Shown one piece after another: positions 11,325 through 13,659 of a stretch of DNA of 13,659 nt (the first letter of the stretch is position 1; each line of letters begins with the position of its first letter). Both the position numbers and the translations under genes were made by a program. The notes under the pieces are model-generated. The model searched no databases, had not been told where the DNA came from, and worked only from the letters and a program-made list of their open reading frames with translations. This DNA comes from Candidatus Levybacteria bacterium RIFCSPLOWO2_01_FULL_39_10 (GTDB taxonomy: Bacteria > Patescibacteriota > Microgenomatia > Levybacterales > UBA12049), in assembly GCA_001782515.1 (NCBI GenBank), contig MFOV01000031.1, forward strand, positions 1-13,659, given 5' to 3'.

Positions 11325-12890
11325 CTATCCCAGAAAAATGTATTTTTCCTCTTCCATGCCAACTTTTCCATTTCCGCTAGAACTTCCTCTTTCAAATGCC
11401 TTCCTTCTAATATCTGCAATTAGTAACTTTGTTTGATATGATAGCTCTGTTGTTTGTCCTTCTTGGACCTTATGTTTTATTAGATCAAAAGTTTGTTGCG
11501 CGTTTATCCTGGCTCCTTCGATATTATCTACGGACAAAAGTGCGCCATCTCTATACATTGGAAAATATAATGACCTGCCATTGCCTAACTCACCCAGCTG
11601 GGCTATTTCTCTTATCCCTTTTCTAAGTATTATTGTCGGCATACCAGGAATTGATGCCTTGTCTTTGGAGTCTGAAAACTTCATTGTCGGCTTATCTCCA
11701 ATTTTTGCAAGCTTAAATCCGGTAGAAGCATCGCACCTCTGTGTATCCTCAGAAACCAATAGTCCACCTGCTCCGTAGATAACAAAACTTTTTGCATCAA
11801 TACCTAAGCTCTCAATTGCCCTATCTATCTCCACCATATCCTGTATTGTCTCTATCCCTTCAACAACAACTTTATCTCTTGTGGGATCACTCAATCCTTC
11901 TTCGTTTTGTCTTTTTAATGCATAAATTAACTGCTCCAAAACATTTCCGCTATCAAGTCTAATCCAGATACCCTTTCCTGTTTCTCTATATTCTTTTTTA
12001 AGAGCTATAGCTAAGTCGATTCCATTCATTGAGTTGTTTAGATCAACTAGAAGGGAAACAGAATCTAAAGACTCTATTGCTTTTCTAAATGCAGCTTCTT
12101 CTGACTCGTAGGACTGCACATATCTATGTCCCATTGTCCCTACCAGCTTAAATTGAGGATAATAAGCTGCTGCTAAATCGCTACTTGTATACCTAAGTCC
12201 TCCGCCAATATACATTGCCTTAAGAGCCATAAGATGTTTCTCTTCGGTTTCTACACCTCTTAATCCAACTTCAATAAATCTGTCCGGGCCTATTCTTCTG
12301 GCAATTTCGTGTGCATTTGTTGCAACAAGCGATTGGTAAAAAATATGATGGAAATATGGCTCAAAATGGGCTACGATTTCATTCGGTCCGCTAACCCTTA
12401 AAATTGGATCTCCTGGGAGAACTGCGCTTCCTTCTTTTAAACTATCAATTTTTAATGGAAGCTTTCCCCCATGTTCTTCAATGATATAATTCCACTTTTC
12501 AGCATTGAAATAATTAATACCAGCCACCTGCTCAAAGTAATCTCTAGCAAAATCGACTTGATCTCTGGTAATTTCAATATCTGCAATTTTCCTAAATAAG
12601 TCATGCGTTCCAGCAACTATTATGTATCCTTTTTCCGCTTTTCTGAATTGCAGCGCATATGTTGCTTCTTTTTTCCAATCTTCACCTTCAACGTGCTCCA
12701 TAGTTCTGTTATAAGAATCTGTATGTAAAATTGGGTTTCTTAGAATTATTAATTTTTTAAGCTCGGGACTAAGAGTTTGGAATTCGTTGAAAGTTAAGCC
12801 TTCAGGAAAGCCTTTATATCTTTGACTAAGCTCGGCAGATCGTCTTTGAGCCTCAATCGCTTCATTTTTATTTAGTAACTCAATATTCAT
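11325..12890 (-). CDS. pncB: nicotinate phosphoribosyltransferase
   Basis: This enzyme converts nicotinate and PRPP, with ATP, to nicotinate mononucleotide, feeding NAD synthesis. The 521-residue protein fits the longer NAPRTase family. It shows HTDSYNRTMEH (56-66), YALQFRKAEKGYIIVAGTHDLF (78-99), EVGLRGVETEEKHLMALKAMYIGG, VGTMGHRYVQSYESEE with H255 as the likely phosphorylated His, LLVDLNNSMNG and RLDSGN (311-316). Nicotinamide-specific NAMPT is a less likely reading; the adjacent nicotinamidase supports nicotinate as substrate. An NrtR-type site lies 7-27 nt upstream of the ATG, with TTGACT overlapping its outer arm as a possible -35. It has a weak SD at best. It is followed by the radical SAM gene after 3 nt. 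Confidence 0.92.
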   Translation of the reverse strand: MNIELLNKNEAIEAQRRSAELSQRYKGFPEGLTFNEFQTLSPELKKLIILRNPILHTDSYNRTMEHVEGEDWKKEATYALQFRKAEKGYIIVAGTHDLFRKIADIEITRDQVDFARDYFEQVAGINYFNAEKWNYIIEEHGGKLPLKIDSLKEGSAVLPGDPILRVSGPNEIVAHFEPYFHHIFYQSLVATNAHEIARRIGPDRFIEVGLRGVETEEKHLMALKAMYIGGGLRYTSSDLAAAYYPQFKLVGTMGHRYVQSYESEEAAFRKAIESLDSVSLLVDLNNSMNGIDLAIALKKEYRETGKGIWIRLDSGNVLEQLIYALKRQNEEGLSDPTRDKVVVEGIETIQDMVEIDRAIESLGIDAKSFVIYGAGGLLVSEDTQRCDASTGFKLAKIGDKPTMKFSDSKDKASIPGMPTIILRKGIREIAQLGELGNGRSLYFPMYRDGALLSVDNIEGARINAQQTFDLIKHKVQEGQTTELSYQTKLLIADIRRKAFERGSSSGNGKVGMEEEKYIFLG

Positions 12891-12896
12891 TTTTAC

Positions 12897-12917
12897 TTCT
12901 TGTATTTTTTACACTAA
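12897..12917. promoter_or_regulatory. NrtR operator candidate upstream of pncB
   Basis: TTCTTGTA (12897-12904), five T, and TACACTAA (12910-12917) form an imperfect palindrome of exactly the same arm length and spacer as the site on nrtR. The outer arm is identical and the other matches 6 of 8. It lies in the 44-nt gap between nrtR and pncB, 7 nt from the pncB ATG. Confidence 0.7.
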
Positions 12918-12934
12918 GTCAAGGCCAAAAAAAT

Positions 12935-13627
12935 TTAGTTAAATGTAACTAGTTTTTTGGTAGAAAATTTATATAGCCTTGCCGGTCTATGATTTCCTAA
13001 CCTATAAAAGTCTTTTGTTGGCTCAATCAATTTCATTGAAAGCATCCTTTTTCTAAAATTTCTCTTATCAAGCTTAGTGTTTAAAATGATTTCATGGATT
13101 TTTTGAAGTTCCGACAATCTGAACTTTTCTGGAAGGAGTGCACGAGCGATATTTGAATATTCAATTTTATTTTTTAATCTTTCTGCGCCGTAAGCAATAA
13201 TTTTTTTATGGTCGAATGCTAAATTAGTGGAGAGATTTTTAACAGGAATCCATTTGGCATGAAGTGCATCGGGCGCTTTTGATAAATCGACACTGTTATA
13301 GGGAAGGAGTGCAAAATAAGCAACTGTTATAACCCTTCCCCTTGGATCTCTTTTGGGATCACCAAAGGTATAGAGTTGTTCTAGATAAATATTTTTTATT
13401 CCGGTTTTATCGAATAGAATTTTTTTAGCTGCTTCATCAAGATCGTTTTTTATAGGAAGAATATCACCAGGCAGACTCCAAAAACCAACGAATGGCTCCC
13501 TAACCCTATTTATAAGAACGACTTCTAGCCTACCATCATTAATAGAAAAAATAAGAACTGTTACCGAAACAGCTGGTTTTTCGATTTTACTTAAATCACG
13601 AGGCTTTATTTCAGAATTAGTGTACAT
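12935..13627 (-). CDS. nrtR: NrtR, Nudix-related transcriptional regulator of NAD metabolism
   Basis: This is a 230-residue repressor with an N-terminal Nudix-like sensor domain (about 18-140) and a C-terminal winged helix (about 160-225). The family hallmark LEQLYTFGDPKRDPRGR (82-98) is perfect, as are LAFDHKKII and the helix region LDKRNFRKRM with NHRPARLYKF. In the Nudix box the catalytic REUxEE is changed to KILFDK, so hydrolysis is likely lost and the domain would only bind a ligand; ADP-ribose is the known effector of characterised NrtRs. A perfect 21-bp palindrome covers its start codon, and a second site lies before pncB, so it probably represses itself and the salvage operon. The start is at the ATG inside the palindrome, with no SD visible. 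The upstream -35 region is outside the window. Confidence 0.93.
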   Translation of the reverse strand: MYTNSEIKPRDLSKIEKPAVSVTVLIFSINDGRLEVVLINRVREPFVGFWSLPGDILPIKNDLDEAAKKILFDKTGIKNIYLEQLYTFGDPKRDPRGRVITVAYFALLPYNSVDLSKAPDALHAKWIPVKNLSTNLAFDHKKIIAYGAERLKNKIEYSNIARALLPEKFRLSELQKIHEIILNTKLDKRNFRKRMLSMKLIEPTKDFYRLGNHRPARLYKFSTKKLVTFN

Positions 13628-13637
13628 AATACACTAA
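13617..13637. promoter_or_regulatory. NrtR operator candidate overlapping the nrtR start codon
   Basis: Perfect 8-bp inverted arms TTAGTGTA (13617-13624) and TACACTAA (13630-13637) are separated by CATAA. The complement of CAT (13625-13627) is the nrtR ATG. Binding here would block the transcription start and early elongation. The 21-bp size fits known NrtR sites. Confidence 0.78.
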
Positions 13638-13659
13638 GCATACCCGAAGAGATTTTATT

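Overview
The window looks like part of a small-genome bacterium that uses the standard bacterial code (several genes end in TGA). Candidate Phyla Radiation / Patescibacteria is my best guess. This rests on the AT-rich intergenic DNA, tight gene packing, mixed leaderless and Shine-Dalgarno (SD) starts, and dispersed TTCGACT...GCTCA palindromic repeats of a kind I associate with such genomes. It is an inference from style, not from a marker gene. There is no gene-free stretch over 300 bases, no rRNA, no CRISPR array and no convincing rho-independent terminator.

Layout. 1-1287 (+): a DUF1003 membrane protein preceded by a palindromic repeat and overlapping by 4 nt an endonuclease III gene. 1289-3965 (-): an operon-like run of an Nramp-type metal transporter, a membrane-anchored thermonuclease-type nuclease and an HD-domain nucleotide phosphohydrolase. 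4141-4761 (-): a small ArsR-like regulator with palindromic candidate operators, preceded by a two-TM mini membrane protein. 4835-5382 (-): a MazE/AbrB-PemK/MazF toxin-antitoxin pair with a tandem-palindrome operator and imperfect direct repeats on both sides. 5467-6405 (-): a transglutaminase-fold protein with an intact Cys-His-Asp triad. 6512-6989 (-): a GIY-YIG mini-nuclease, a second copy of the palindromic repeat, and tRNA-Gln(CTG). 7069-8820 (+): a large fusion of a SAM-dependent methyltransferase with a protein-kinase-like domain. 8832-13627 (-): an NAD-salvage operon.

The NAD operon is the most coherent and most interesting part. NrtR (Nudix-type NAD regulator) is followed by nicotinate phosphoribosyltransferase, a radical SAM enzyme, a fold-type-I PLP enzyme and nicotinamidase. 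Nicotinamidase and the phosphoribosyltransferase convert nicotinamide to nicotinate and then to nicotinate mononucleotide. Two 21-bp sites of one format (TTAGTGTA-N5-TACACTAA and a 6/8 variant) lie exactly over the nrtR start and just upstream of the phosphoribosyltransferase gene, as expected for NrtR control. The radical SAM and PLP genes are locked between the two known salvage genes by a 3-nt gap, an ATGA overlap and a 35-nt overlap. I know of no role for them in NAD salvage, so this is the best candidate for an undescribed function.

A second theme is translation. Several first-in-operon genes have a -10 box 6-7 nt upstream of the ATG and no SD, implying leaderless mRNAs. Strong SDs appear only at internal operon genes.
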